Part shown: positions 22,718 through 34,877 of the stretch, in pieces
Position numbering within the stretch: position 1 is the stretch's first letter
How the letters are laid out: each line of letters starts with the position of its first letter
NCBI RefSeq assembly: GCF_026151205.1
Contig: NC_087082.1
Coordinates: 6,517,908 to 6,581,907 of the forward strand
DNA length: 64,000 nt
Direction of reading: 5' to 3'
Origin: Bolinopsis microptera
Lineage: Eukaryota; Ctenophora; Tentaculata; Lobata; Bolinopsidae
Notes under the pieces: generated by a model
What the model saw: the letters and a program-made list of their open reading frames with translations, nothing else
Told to the model about the DNA's origin: nothing
Databases searched by the model: none
Made by a program: the position numbers and the translations under genes

Positions 22718-25700
22718 ATGAAAGTTAAAGTTAAAGACAAATGCCAATGTAACCTCTGTGACTGCGGGTAAATATTTTCTTTGTTTCAACAAAAATATAA
22801 ATTTGTTTTTAGCCTCTAGATGATTACTAAAACAAAACGCAGGAGTGTATCTCCATGGAGATTCCAATAAGATGTGTAGTATGTGATGAAAACAATATGA
22901 CGACTCTGTGAACCACACTGACCACATAATATTTATTCTTGCACTGTCTTGTGTGACGTTATGAATCGTTAGCACTTAGCATGTAACAAATTATATGTCT
23001 TATCACAGGAAACACAAATGTCAGTTACACGGAAAGAAGATAGAGAAATATATCCCGTTGCCAGGCAACCCCGAGAACTTCAAAACACACTATCAGGTTT
23101 ACTGTACAATTTAGCAGCTGGATATTTCCTATGCAAATTCGATTGTTAGCGCGTTTTATTGAGTTACTAAGACCTGTAAACAATATGTTATATCTTTATA
23201 CATTATAACAATTATATAATAAATTACTAACAGTCCTCTTTTCAGCTGGAGTTTAAAGAAAAGCCTGGCCACCAACCCCCCAAGCCCTGCCTACCTGTAC
23301 TTGTAAGTTTACCGATTATTTTATAATTTGGATGCAGTGAAACTATTAAAATATATCGACTCTGTTACATCGCTTTCTCAATAAATCTATTTAATCGTAT
23401 TTGTGAAAATAGTTTATCGTTGAATCTTAAATAATCAGTTTGTCATCTGTTAATTGTGTGGGAGGCTCTGGTACAAGCCTTCCATCTGTTCCAATTCATT
23501 CAATCATTCAATTGACCAAAGACCATATTTATATATTTAAATAAAATTCGAAGCTTCCAGTTTCTTCAACTATAGACAACAAATGTTAAAAGTTTTAATA
23601 GTTTAAACAATGCACTGTAGTTTTACAGAGCACTACCTATCCGTGCTTCTCTTTTATTGTTCAGAAACTGATTTCACAAGTACGATCCTTCTTACCTCGG
23701 ACTTTCTCACTTTTAAACGTTTAAACTATTGAACTACATTGAACTTCCAAAATATTTACAGAGTCCGATTATAAACACGCAGCAAATCACAATCACGTGT
23801 TTTAATATGACTGATGCTTCTTTCAAAAACCTTTATCCATTTACCTAAATCATTAGAAACTGTCATCACTGAGTCTATTCAATTTCAGAAAAAATCTGAA
23901 ATTTTCTTAAAAGAATCATCAAATAAGAATCAATAAATGATAAAGTCAATTCATTACACTACGTAATCAGATGACTGATGCTTACAATTCAGATCAAACA
24001 GGCTCCAAGTCCGGAGAAGCACCCGTTTGAAGGGTCAACTGAATCTCAGGAAGCTTTCCACCAGAAGGCTTTACCTCTCAAGTTTAGGAAGGAGAAGGAA
24101 AAGTACGAGAAGCCGGAGGGCTGTATGGCCTTGGTAGGTTACTAGGTTACTAGGTTACTAGGTTACTAGGTAGGTTACTGATTTAGTTGTTTTTTTGTTT
24201 TCATATGTAATATGCTGGCCAAAAGGTTTAGCTTTGAAAACTGTGAGGAGTTGTCAAATATTTTCATGCCTATTTCACTTAGTTACTAGGTTACTAGGTT
24301 ACTAGGTTACTAGGTTACTAGGTTACCTGGTTACTAGGTTACCTAATTCTAACAGCCAATTTAATGAAATAATTGTAGACATTATTTATTGACGCGACGT
24401 ATAATAGTAGTGGCTAGGAAATTACTTCTTTACTATTATATGGTTGAACAACATGAAATAGCCAAAATAGAGCAGTTTTAAGACATGCAAGGAGTAATAA
24501 ACTGAAGTTGTATTAACCTTCTTCTACACTCTAATGACATATTTCCCTAGCTCACAACAAAGTCCGCTGACTACACCGCTAAACCGTTTATAAAACAGAA
24601 ATCTTACAAACCCAACCTCAAAGCTGATAGGCCGAAACAACTTCCTCAATTTGAAGGTAGTGTATATTTTAGTATTTAATATTTTTCAAGGTATACTCTC
24701 AAGCATCATCAAATATACAATTACTTGTGCTGTTATCTGGCAACTGCTTTCTAGAAGATATTGTCACGTTTTTAAAGATAATGAAAGATTTAAGCAAGAT
24801 TTAAAGCAATGTGTTTCAGGTGAGACAACTTCAGCGGCGTTCTACAAGGCGTACGAAGGATGTGAAAGACAGAAGATGTACAGTGAGCACCCTGTTAATC
24901 TGACACTGAATACAGACAAGTTCGAGGGGGTCACCACTGCTAGACACAGCTACCCTGCTTACAGGTAATTTAAGGGTAATGAATTGGTAATGAATGGGTA
25001 ATAAATAGTTAAATAGGGTATTAACTTTAGGTTACAGCTAGATACTTATTATTTTGAGTTTCGAAGTGTAGAAATCCTTTGCCGATCCATTTTCACTAGA
25101 TGTAACTATTTTAAACCTACTAATTTATAGTAATATCAGTTCTGACTATCTTCTTTCCTCAGAGGAAACAGCAGAACACTACCAATAAAACCAGTGGAGA
25201 AAGAGTTTGAGAGTGGTTTACAGTTCTACGGGGTAACAACTAACCATGACAACTACAAAGGAGTGCAAGGTGCCGGTGCTATGCAACCTATCATACACCC
25301 CTCTACTTACAAACAACCTACAGGTACATATTATTACTCTTAGTACGGTACCTTAGTACGGTACCTTAGTACGGTACCTTAGTACGGTACCTTGATACGG
25401 TACCCTGTAACCATGACAACTACCGGTACCTATAATTCCGGGTCCTAAATATGTAGCACTTAGCAATTGAAATTCCGACACGCTTTGAATTTCAGATGAT
25501 AAATGTAGCACCAAATTGCGAATTGTAAGAATGTCTGAACATAAACTGTAAGGTAATATGTACCCTACATTGTTCTTCGATTACAATGTGTAATCCAAGA
25601 ACAATGTGAATTATCGATTTCAAATCTAAGTTCTTTTTAAAACATTTGCAACTAAGAAAATTTCGATCAACAATTATGGTAACGAACTTTGTATCGTTAG

Positions 25701-28700
25701 CATGTTTGGTAAGCTCATTTATGATCTAAAAGGGATAAAATTAATAAATTAATTGTTTAATTAACTTAAATAAGGTTTAATTAATTAAGCCTGATACAGG
25801 TGAGTTCTACACAGAGACCACAACAAAAGCGCACTACAGTAACAAAGCTCTCTCGGCATCCCTCAGATCACACCCCATCATCCCTCAAGAGATTAGAGAG
25901 CCCCTCGCTGATTTTAACGGTACAGTTGTGTGCTCTGTACGGTACGATATACGGTACCGTATATCGTACGAATTACGGTACGATATACGGTACCCTGTAC
26001 GATGTACGGTACCCTGTACGGTACAATATACGGTACCCTATACAGTACACTATACGGTACACTATACGGTACCCTATACGGTACGATATATACGGTACCC
26101 TATACGGTACTCTATACGGTACACTGTACGGTACCATGTACAGTACCCTGTACGGTACCCTGTACGGTACCCTGTACGGTACCCTATACGGTACCCTATA
26201 CGGTACACTATACGGTACCCTATACGGTACACTATACGGTACCCTATACGGTAAACTATACGGTACCCTGTACGATGTACGGTACCCAGTATGGTACCCA
26301 TTTTTTACTGTACACGTTGTTTACGGTAACCTCTCGCTGATTTTAACGGTAAAGTTGTGTGCTCTGTACGGTACCCTTTTGTACAGTATCCTTAATTTGT
26401 ACGGTACCCTTTTATAAGGTAACATATTTTACGGTACCCTTTTGTACGATACTCTTTTGTACGGTACCCTTTTGTCCCGGTTTTAGTTTCCAAATGGAGT
26501 GAAGATGAGAATAGAAATTGTAAGCTATGTGATCAGCTAAAGTAAGCTCAGTTTATAGCTGTCTAATTACAACAATCATGAGATAACTTGTTTATATCGT
26601 GTGAGCTAGCTTTGTGGTTGGAAGCCAACAAGCTACAAGTGTGGCCTGTAACAACAAAGCTCTCCAGAAAAGCGTTTTAACCAATATCTAGCTGTTGTAC
26701 TGTGCTTGTTGGTTAAAACTAGCAGTTGGACTGTATTTCTGAGTGGAGTACTGAAAACAGTGTCTGAGGAATATAATAGCCTTTTATAGACTAGTTTATA
26801 GACTAGATTATAGACTAGTTTATAGACTAGTTTATAAACTAGTTTATAGACTAGTTTATAGACTAGTTTATAAACTAGTTTATAGACTAGTTTATAGACT
26901 AATTTATAGACTAATTTTTAGACTAGTTTATAGACTAGTTTATGAACTAGTTTTACTGAAAAGTTGAATACGATATCCCGGTTAGCGTTACTTTATTATC
27001 AGGTAAGTTGAATACGATATCCCGGTTAGAATAGCGTTACTTTATTATCAGGTAAGTTGAATACGATATCCCGGTTAGAATAGCGTTACTTTATTATCAG
27101 GTAAGTTGAATACGATATCCCGGTTAGAATAGCGTTACTTTATTATCAGGTAAGTTGAATACGATATCCCGGTTAGAATAGCGTTACTTTATTATCAGGT
27201 AAGTTGAATACGATATCCCGGTTAGAATAGCGTTACTTTATTATCAGGTAAGTTGAATACGATATCCCGATTAGCGTTACTTTATTATCAGGTAAGTTGA
27301 ATACGATATCCCGGTTAGCGTTACTTTATTATCAGGTAAGTTGAATACGATATCCCGGTTAGCGTTACTTTATTATCAGGTAAGTTGAATACGATATCCC
27401 GGTTAGCGTTACTTTATTATCAGGTAAGTTGAATACGATATCCCGGTTAGAATAGCGTTACTTTATTATCAGGTAAGTTGAATACGATATCCCGGTTAGA
27501 ATAGCGTTACTTTATTATCAGGTAAGTTGAATACGATATCCCGGTTAGAATAGCGTTACTTTATTATCAGGTAAGACTACAAACTCGGAAACCTACCCAG
27601 CCCACCCCCCACAAGATCGACCCAAACCCAGAGAAAAAGAGAAATATAACAAACCTACTGAAAAGATGGACATTACCTCAGTTCACAGGTACGAGTATTA
27701 ACCTATTGATGCGTATGATTATATATATAATAATAATGTTTATTTCTTTCTATATCAGACATTCGGAAATGTTACGAGCTATTCCATATAATTTTCCAAT
27801 ATTCCAATTACCTTTTACTCAGCAAGTTCTGTACAAAGTTTCATTTTTGAAACCCCAATACCAAGTTTTTGATAACGACTAACACTTCTCAATAACAGAG
27901 AAATCTACAAGCTCTACCCTAGTAACACCCTAGAAACACCCTAGTAACACCCTAGTAACGACTAACACTTCTGTCTCTCAATAACAGAGAAATCTACGAG
28001 CTCCACCCTAGTAACACCCTAGAAACACCCTAGAAACACCCTAGTAACACCCTAGTAACGACTAACACTTCTGTCTCTCAATAAACAGAGAAATATACAA
28101 GTCCCACCCTAGTAACACCCTAGTAACACCCTAGTAACTTAGTAACACCCTAGTAACGACTAACACTTCTGTCTCTCAATAACAGATAAATCTACAAGCC
28201 CCACCCTAGTAACACCCTAGTAACACGCTTGGAACACCTTAGTAACGACTAACACTTCTGTCTCTCAATAACAGAGATATCTACAAGCCCCACTCCGTGC
28301 AGCGCCGCCGCAAGCTAACACCACTAGATCCTGTAGTAAGGAAAAGCAGCGCCCCAGTTCCTAAGTTCCAGGGCAGGACCACGCATAAAGAACAGTTTAA
28401 ACGCTGGACGGTACGGCCACGGATATAGTGTTTATTATTTTTAATGGGTTGTTTTATCAATATAGTGAACTTAACAGAAGATAGATAGATTAGGATGGAG
28501 GAGTTTATTTACTTTGAGATATTTTGGACGGAGATGTCAAAGAAAGCACTTTGCTTAATATCTTTAGGTACATCTCCAGTTGTTATATAATGATATATTA
28601 GTAAGTAAGTAAGTATTCGATAGATAGACAATAACTTACACCTCTGTACATTAATCAACAGTTAAATGTTTGAGATGAACCATCATTAAAACAATGCATT

Positions 28701-30089
28701 GATTACTTATGTAATAACTAAGTTGTTAATACAATATTTGTTTTGGTAACATTATCCCCCGCACTAGATTGAGAAACAGAAAGCGTTCAGTGAGCCGCCA
28801 CGGCTGCTGAAAGTAGGGATAGGTACCATGGAAACCAGGACAATGCAGCAACGAGACTTCGTTTACGATGGTGCTAAGGTATGTAGTATGTACTGTCAGA
28901 TATTAAACTAATTACAACACTACAAATCTATTACATTTATTGAGGAAACGATGTAACACAGTCGATATATTTTAATGCCATGGGGTGGCAAGTCCCCATT
29001 CATCGCAGTCCGATAGTTTCATTGCATCCTAATATACAAACATTTGTTTCGACACGTGACAATGACAATCTAATCGGTTTTTAGACTTAATTTATGTGAG
29101 GATTTTATTGGTCGCTGCTGGAATCTGTTCATCGCTGTCGCCTGTCAGAAAAATAAATGTTGATGACCTTACTATTATCTAAATCTTCAGTGACCTATTA
29201 ATATGAATGTGCCCTTTTGCATGTTAAGAAAAGATTGATAGTCAATAAATTAAAAAAGACTTAGTAGGACTAGATAGTCTATCCCATATTATGTACTAAA
29301 GCTACCCCGCTCGAATAGGCAATCCTCCAGAGTTGATAGTGTGCTTGATTCGTATCCTGACACTACACATTTATAATGTACATGATGTGCCACATTTATT
29401 GCTTGTTGCTATGGTTACTTCTCAGCTGAGCAAGGTGTCTCATATTAAAAATAGATATTTCTAGAAATGCATTTGTCAATTGGCGGCTTTCTGTAGAAAT
29501 TTTACAAGAGGTACATTCTCATTTCAGGTGAATTATGAAATGTTATATAAATGAAATTGAATACTACTTGCCTATTTTTGACAAGCCGAATATTTAATAA
29601 TGATATTGCTTGTCAAACAAGTTTCCATGCGCTCTATAATATATGTACCTATATATAATAATTTGAAGTTTTGTGTCAGCATTTCGATAACCTCATAACC
29701 TGACAAATGCTCAATGCTTCACAAATGTAGAATTGTTTTGTCGTCTAGACTTTCTAGATATTCTAGAATATTCCAAGACAAAATTCTGTCGGATTCTTAC
29801 TCATTTTAAGAACCATTTTCCAACTCGCTTAATCTAAGGAAAATAGGCTCATTTAGTCTGATAAATATTAACACATTTCGCACCAACTACTTTTCACTCT
29901 CACTTAATTCCACCATTACTATTTCAGGTGGACAGAGCCAAGCCAATAATCCCCCAAGTGAAAGTAATAAGAAGTGACCTTCCCCTGGACTGCCTCACTA
30001 GTTACATGCTGGAATTCAAGGGACTCCAGAATAAGTGTAGATTAGCTGAGATGCTAGTTAGTCAAGCAGAACACAAGCTCAGTGCTTAA
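22718..30089 (+). CDS. SAXO: SAXO family: stabilizer of axonemal microtubules
   Basis: The twelve coding exons are 22718–22767, 23009–23096, 23246–23302, 23993–24133, 24551–24656, 24820–24964, 25163–25323, 25800–25919, 27571–27688, 28275–28410, 28768–28878 and 29928–30089. All have GT/AG and consistent phases, giving about 464 residues, close to vertebrate SAXO1. The start ATG 22718 gives the family's Cys-rich N-terminus (KCQCNLCDCG…HKCQLH), matching the C-x-C-x2-C-x-C-G pattern of SAXO proteins. The rest is a string of about ten Mn-type microtubule-binding repeats, each with a [FL]-x-G-x-T-T-x4-[YF] core: FEGSTESQEAF, LTTKSADY, GETTSAAFY, FEGVTTARHSY, FYGVTTNHDNY, FYTETTTKAHY, GKTTNSETY, FQGRTTHKEQF, LDCLTSYMLEF. 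SAXO proteins bind inside or along ciliary and centriolar microtubules. Reading through the exon-10 donor (28411) meets TAG at 28426, so a shorter 379-residue form is possible. Introns 4, 7, 8 and 9 are packed with minisatellites carrying splice-junction copies. Confidence 0.88.
24134..24346. repeat. GGTTACTA minisatellites starting at a splice donor
   Basis: Exon 4 of SAXO ends at 24133 and the intron starts GTAGGTTACTAGGTTACTA, repeated to 24180 with the donor-like AGGTAGGTTACT recurring. A second array of the same 8-mer lies at 24283–24346. Confidence 0.85.
25344..25410. repeat. 13-bp TTAGTACGGTACC minisatellite
   Basis: Five near-identical copies centred on the palindrome GGTACC follow the SAXO exon 7 donor at 25324. 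Confidence 0.9.
25925..26472. repeat. GGTACC-centred minisatellite, ~40 copies
   Basis: Units of 11–13 bp such as CTGTACGGTACC and CTATACGGTACC start a few bases after the SAXO exon 8 donor (25920). Long Tyr/Gly/Thr/Leu frames here are artefacts. At 26329–26372 the array holds a copy of the exon 8 end and its donor region. Confidence 0.95.
26784..26952. repeat. 12-bp CTAGTTTATAGA minisatellite
   Basis: About 14 copies with minor variants lie in SAXO intron 8, just before the splice-junction array at 26960. Confidence 0.9.
26960..27570 (+). repeat. 44/49-bp minisatellite carrying CAG|GTAAGT junctions (recursive-splice-site-like)
   Basis: Units begin GTAAGTTGAATACGATATCC and end GCGTTACTTTATTATCAG. 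Seven or eight units are 49 bp (extra AATAG) and four or five are 44 bp. CAG|GTAAG junctions fall before 27003, 27052, 27101, 27150, 27199, 27248, 27292, 27336, 27380, 27424, 27473, 27522 and 27571. The last is the true acceptor of SAXO exon 9, whose first bases are GTAAGACTAC. Each of the 12 upstream junctions is a pyrimidine-containing 3' site fused to a consensus 5' site. Confidence 0.95.
27896..28236 (+). repeat. minisatellite of ACACCCTAGTA units and exon-10 acceptor copies
   Basis: Blocks of ACACCCTAGTA alternate with CTAACACTTCTGTCTCTCAA, then TAACAGAGAAATCTACAAGC. The AACAG|AGAAATCTACAAG part copies the SAXO exon 10 acceptor and exon start (AACAG|AGATATCTACAAGC at 28271). Copies are near 27896, 27985, 28083 and 28183. 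Confidence 0.93.
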
Positions 30090-30140
30090 CACTGTTAACA
30101 CTGTTAACACTGTTAACACTGTTAACACTGTTAACACTGT
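30088..30140. repeat. GTTAAC-containing minisatellite at the SAXO stop codon
   Basis: Six copies of ACACTGTTA(A)C directly follow and overlap the stop codon (TAA 30087–30089) and would form the start of the 3'UTR. Confidence 0.9.
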
Positions 30141-31280
30141 ACAGTGTACTTAGAGAGCTTAGAGGCCATTTTCACATTTTCATTTATTACTTTTATTTTG
30201 ACACAATGTATTACTCCACGGCAATTGTTCTAATTGTAGGTGCTGTGTGATAGCGTGAACTTTCTTTAACCAATTACATATTATTCTTGACAGCATTTTA
30301 AATCTTTTTATTCTAAAATGTTAATGATTGCATGCGGAGTAACATGACTATTTGCATGTCACTTTTGAACTGATTCCTGCCACTGATTTTCTTATCAAGT
30401 TTGCTTATTTTTATCACGAATGTGATCAAGAAAACTAATTTATATGTGCTCATGACTATGTTTTACAGATGTTTATATTATGGTTATAATCTGATATTTT
30501 AATTCTCACTCCATCGTGGGGCAGTCTCGTCTAAAATAAGTTATTGTGGTAACGCGCGGCACAGAAACAATATTAATATTTTGGTTGACGTGCGCGGTTT
30601 CTATAGATACCAGGTCTACCACGTGGTTTGCTTATACCATGTGACTGAAATAGCACTTTATTACATCAGGTGGCAGGTATACCTTATACATGTTATACCA
30701 TGTTCATTGTTCTTACCACTACATTAGCTACCTTTAAAACTGACCACAGTCAATGGTTAACATGCGAGCTCAGTTCGTGAGTAAACGCTGACACAGATTT
30801 TAACTAATAATAAATAAATAATGGTAAGGTGAGGTCACCGAGTGCACGGCACGTTTCACAGAGCTAGATTACACAGTGCTTATCAGGTTATGCAGTGCAA
30901 TAGCGGGATGTTATTACAGCAAGCAACTTAGCACGTGTCATGTTGTCATGTCCTTGTTTTAGTCAAGGACATTCCATTATAGGAGTTAAAAACGTATTTC
31001 TCTTGTGATAGATTTAGAGCACTGCAGTGATATTTGAAACAGAGGATTTTGTGGACATGACATTATGAGTGGACCAGTTTAAAATTACGGAGTGCGCTAC
31101 TTGATAGCTAAAATATTTCGCACACTATTTGATAGCAATCGTAGAGTCCAGCAGAAATGTGGATCAGGCAATGGTTAAGACCAGAAGTTGAACATAATGA
31201 GAAGTAAATTTTGAGATTAGACTCTTGATCTTGGCTTGAAACTTCAAATCTGGAGTGGACGATTTATAATCAATTCAGTA
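30141..31280. other. 3' flank of SAXO gene, nothing coding seen
   Basis: This is AT-rich sequence without supported exons. No clear terminator-like or RNA gene signal was found. Confidence 0.4.
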
Positions 31281-31860
31281 ACAAATTTCAACTCCATTGC
31301 GAGTAGAATCGGTGGCAGCGAGCGTGGGGATACACATAAACGAAGGCAAGACCAAGGTTATGACATTGAATATGGAGGATCGATCTAGCGATAAGGGTTA
31401 GAAAGGGAAAAGCATGGGATGCCCTACATAGACTGAAGGATATCTGGAAATCCAAACTCTCAAAGAGCCTAAAGATTTGATTGTTCATAGCGGCTTGTGA
31501 ATCAGTACTGCTCTACGAATCAGAAAGCTGGACACTGACAAAGGCTCAAGAGAAAAGTTGGGACGGGACATACACAAAGATGCTGCGTATGGTGCTGGGT
31601 ATCTCATGGAAGGACAAGGTCATCAATATAACTAATAACTTTGTATGGTAGCCTACCAAGGCTGTCAAACAAGTTACGAAGCAGGATATTAAAAATGGCA
31701 GGACACTGCATCAAACATCCTAAGCTACTTGCCAGTAATTTAGTCTATGCATGGAAGAGCACAGCAGGGCCGACCAAGACAAAGCTACTCAAAGAGGAAC
31801 TGCGAACCCTGATGCGGGACAGGGATATATGAAGGGGGTTATCTGGCTTAGATCGGACTT
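31280..31860 (+). pseudogene. decayed non-LTR reverse transcriptase C-terminal fragment
   Basis: Broken frames read like the tail of a CR1/RTE-type reverse transcriptase: ESVLLYESESWTLTKAQEKS, then TKMLRMVLGISWKDKV, then a frame change to LPRLSNKLRSRILKMAGHCI. Stops and frame changes show it is dead. Confidence 0.6.
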
Positions 31861-32054
31861 AATTCCGACATAGTAGTAGTAGTAGTATTGCGGCTAATCC
31901 AACGAGCTTCTATAATCAGATATTAAAAGCCTGTTGCCTTGATCCTTGCTCAAATATTAAGTAATAACGATGTAAATTAACTTAATCACCAGTATTACAA
32001 TCCATGCCCTCAACTGATTGACAATGTACTACTATGTGTGTTAACTATATAAAC

Positions 32055-32302
32055 CTGCATTAATCTGTAAATAATAGTAATCGAGTGGTCTGGCGGCACT
32101 AACTCTGAGTAGGGCGGCACAGTTACTCCGCAAAAATCATCATCTTGATGCTCTACTACGTCACCCTGTATTACAAATCCTACTTTCCCCACTGATTCCG
32201 ATTCGGGCGAGGCCAGCTCCAGCTCTAACATCTCAACAAAACCGTAAGTTCTCGTATCTTCCATCCCTAAAAGTAATCTCACGGGATTCCCCAGAAAGTA
32301 AC
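32055..32302 (-). CDS. possible single exon of an unrecognised minus-strand gene
   Basis: An open stretch of 82 codons lies between an acceptor (AATCAG at 32303–32308, minus strand) and a donor (GTTTAT after 32055). It reads YFLGNPVRLLLGMEDTRTYG…VPPYSELVPPDHSITIIYR, an acidic and plausible protein sequence. The opposite strand is also open here, so coding is unproven. The LG-x-PVR-LLL start slightly recalls TRAPPC14-type trafficking proteins, but the match is too weak to name it. Confidence 0.25.
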
Positions 32303-33338
32303 CTGATTCTCCTGATTAAAGGAACACGTGATCAGAGTTACACTACTAGTTACCATAGTTACACGTGATCAGAGATATAAAGTAATAAGATTGGAGAAAG
32401 GTGGTTCTGTGTCCCTTTAGTGAGTTTGTTCCTTTGCAGCCTTTTGTGAGACTGGACTCCTGATATGATGTCACTTCTGTCATGGTTTACAGGTAATGTT
32501 CCATGTTATCTGAAATCTGAACCAAGTTATCAAGTATCAAGTTTAAGCGTTTTAATGAGACTGTTTGATTAGATTAGTATTAACTGTATTTCCGACTTAG
32601 TTTCTAATTACCTTTTGGTAAGTTGTTGTTAAATTATTCTCTTGAAATTCGGAATTCAAATTATTTAACGTTTGAAATATGTTATCAGTCCGTTATATAT
32701 ATCCCAAAACCTAAGTTCACTAAACGACCTTGAGTCAGAGAGTAAACCATTATTTTATCAGTATTGTCAATTGTGCAGTCGAGAGGTTACTCATTAGCGT
32801 TTTTAAAACGATAATCATTCGTTTTGCAAATGAGCATAAACGCGGTTTCTGAAGCTAAATTTCCCGTGGTTGCATAAAAGTTGCTAGTTTTGAAAGGTGG
32901 TGCTCATGTTCAGAGTTGGAAGTAATAGAAATATCTCTCAGAAACATTGAACATTTGATAGAGTCTGTAGCTGCTTCCTGGGATCTGCCAGTAAAATCAC
33001 CACTGCACTACAGGTCAGCAGTAACTGTCAGTTAGTTGTTTAGTTGTTTTCTTGTTCCCATTATACCTCTGTTATACACAGGGTTCTTACAGAGCATGGC
33101 ATGTTAGAGGCGATTGGGGGAAGGGGAGCACAGTGGGAGGGGGGAGGCCGGGAGGCAGGAAATATTTGCAGTGGCTGTGGCGGGAGTTCTTCAAGTGACC
33201 GTGGTAAGATAAAAGCGAATTCCCCAGTATAATTGATTTCTTTTCCACCGACCGTGTCAATATAATACCACAACTCTCTGAAAACAAACCTACATTAGCG
33301 CCTAACAAGCCGTGTCTAACCGCTAAACGGGAACTCTC

Positions 33339-33931
33339 CACGGTAACCTAGCAACCTGACGGTAACCTAGCAACCTGACGGTAACCTAGCAACCTGCCGG
33401 TAACCTAGCAACCTGACGGTAACCTAGCAACCTGACGGTAACCTAGCAACCTGACGGTAACCTAGCAACCTGACGGTAACCTAGCAACCTGACGGTAACC
33501 TAGCAACCTGACGGTAACCTAGCAACCTGACGGTAACCTAGCAACCTGACGGTAACCTAGCAACCTGACGGTAACCTAGCAACCTGACGGTAACCTAGCA
33601 ACCTGACGGTAACCTAGCAACCTGACGGTAACCTAGCAACCTGACGGTAACCTAGCAACCTGACGGTAACCTAGCAACCTGACGGTAACCTAGCAACCTG
33701 ACGGTAACCTAGCAACCTGACGGTAACCTAGCAACCTGACGGTAACCTAGCAACCTGACGGTAACCTAGCAACCTGACGGTAACCTAGCAACCTGACGGT
33801 AACCTAGCAACCTGACGGTAACCTAGCAACCTGACGGTAACCTAGCAACCTGACGGTAACCTAGCAACCTGACGGTAACCTAGCAACCTGACGGTAACCC
33901 AGCAACCTGACGGTAACCTAGCAACCTAACG
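33339..33931. repeat. 19-bp minisatellite GGTAACCTAGCAACCTGAC, ~31 copies
   Basis: Nearly every unit is identical (one GACGG→GCCGG change near 33399 and one CTAG→CCAG near 33899). Three degenerate 22-bp relatives (GACGCTGTAACCTAGCAACT) follow at about 34320–34395. Confidence 0.97.
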
Positions 33932-34786
33932 CGTATATTGCAAGATATACCCTCCTGCTGCATATTGGCTGTGAATCATGCTGCCAGTTGACAACTGAAA
34001 ATTGACTGAAACTGAGACAAAGATAAACCACATCCTATATGAGTAGCTGACCTCCAACCACATTTCACACACCCACACGAGATCTAGAGATCGGTAATAG
34101 CACAGGTAGGAGACACAGTGAGAGAGCGGGAGAGTGGAGGCCACTAAGGAAGGCCCCCTGCAGCAGCAACCCCACGGCAACTCTGTTTGATCCTGTCTGT
34201 TGTGAATATTATTACCGTCAAGCCCACTCCCCCTCTCCTCCTGTACTTCTTGTGTGTACTCTGTAGACTCTGCAGTCTGCTGGCTCGTCTGTCTTTTGTT
34301 TCGTAGTGAACTATAGTGAGACGCTGTAACCTAGCAACTTGACGCTGTAACCTAGCAACCTGACGCTGTAATCTAGCAACTTGACGTTGTAACCAATGAG
34401 ACAGAAACTCAGCAAAATGTGAGTTGTTACTCTTAGGATCATATTATGCAGGTACCACGTAAAGGTATCAAGTTTATTCAAAATGTGGTGTACGAATGAA
34501 AATTCAACCTTTCGACAGAATGATAAAATTGGATTTTTCCACCTTCATATGTGTTCTTTACACTTTAGCAAGCATAAAGGTCTTTTGTTTACTGTATACA
34601 CGCGCTTGTTCCCACTTGTTTTTGATTTAGCTTCTATTTATGGACACCACCAGTAAACTTCTTGCTTTCCCGACCACTCTACACTGGGGACCTAGCGATC
34701 TGCTTAAAAGGAAATCAATTTAAACTAATTACAACACTACAAATCTATTACATATATTGACTATTGAGCTATGTAAGTTATTATAA

Positions 34787-34877
34787 CGTCCTGTCTATGA
34801 CAAAGGCATGTTGCCGAAACGTCTACAAATAATTTGTTTTCAAAACACTGAGTGGAGATTCTCACTTCGTCAACAAC
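34787..34877 (+). mobile_element. Penelope-like element terminal remnant
   Basis: ATGACAAAGGCATGTTGCCG then AAACGTC, and later ACTGAGTGGAGATTCTCAC…TTCGTCAAC, is the complement of the 3' block of the Penelope-like element at 10442–10530. No coding part remains. Confidence 0.6.

Noticed and set aside
25800-26417. Open frames of up to 205 codons rich in YGTL/RYP repeats
   Set aside because: They arise from the GGTACC minisatellite; only 25800–25919 is a real exon.
26960-27570. CRISPR array
   Set aside because: Units are contiguous tandem repeats with no spacers, in an animal intron.
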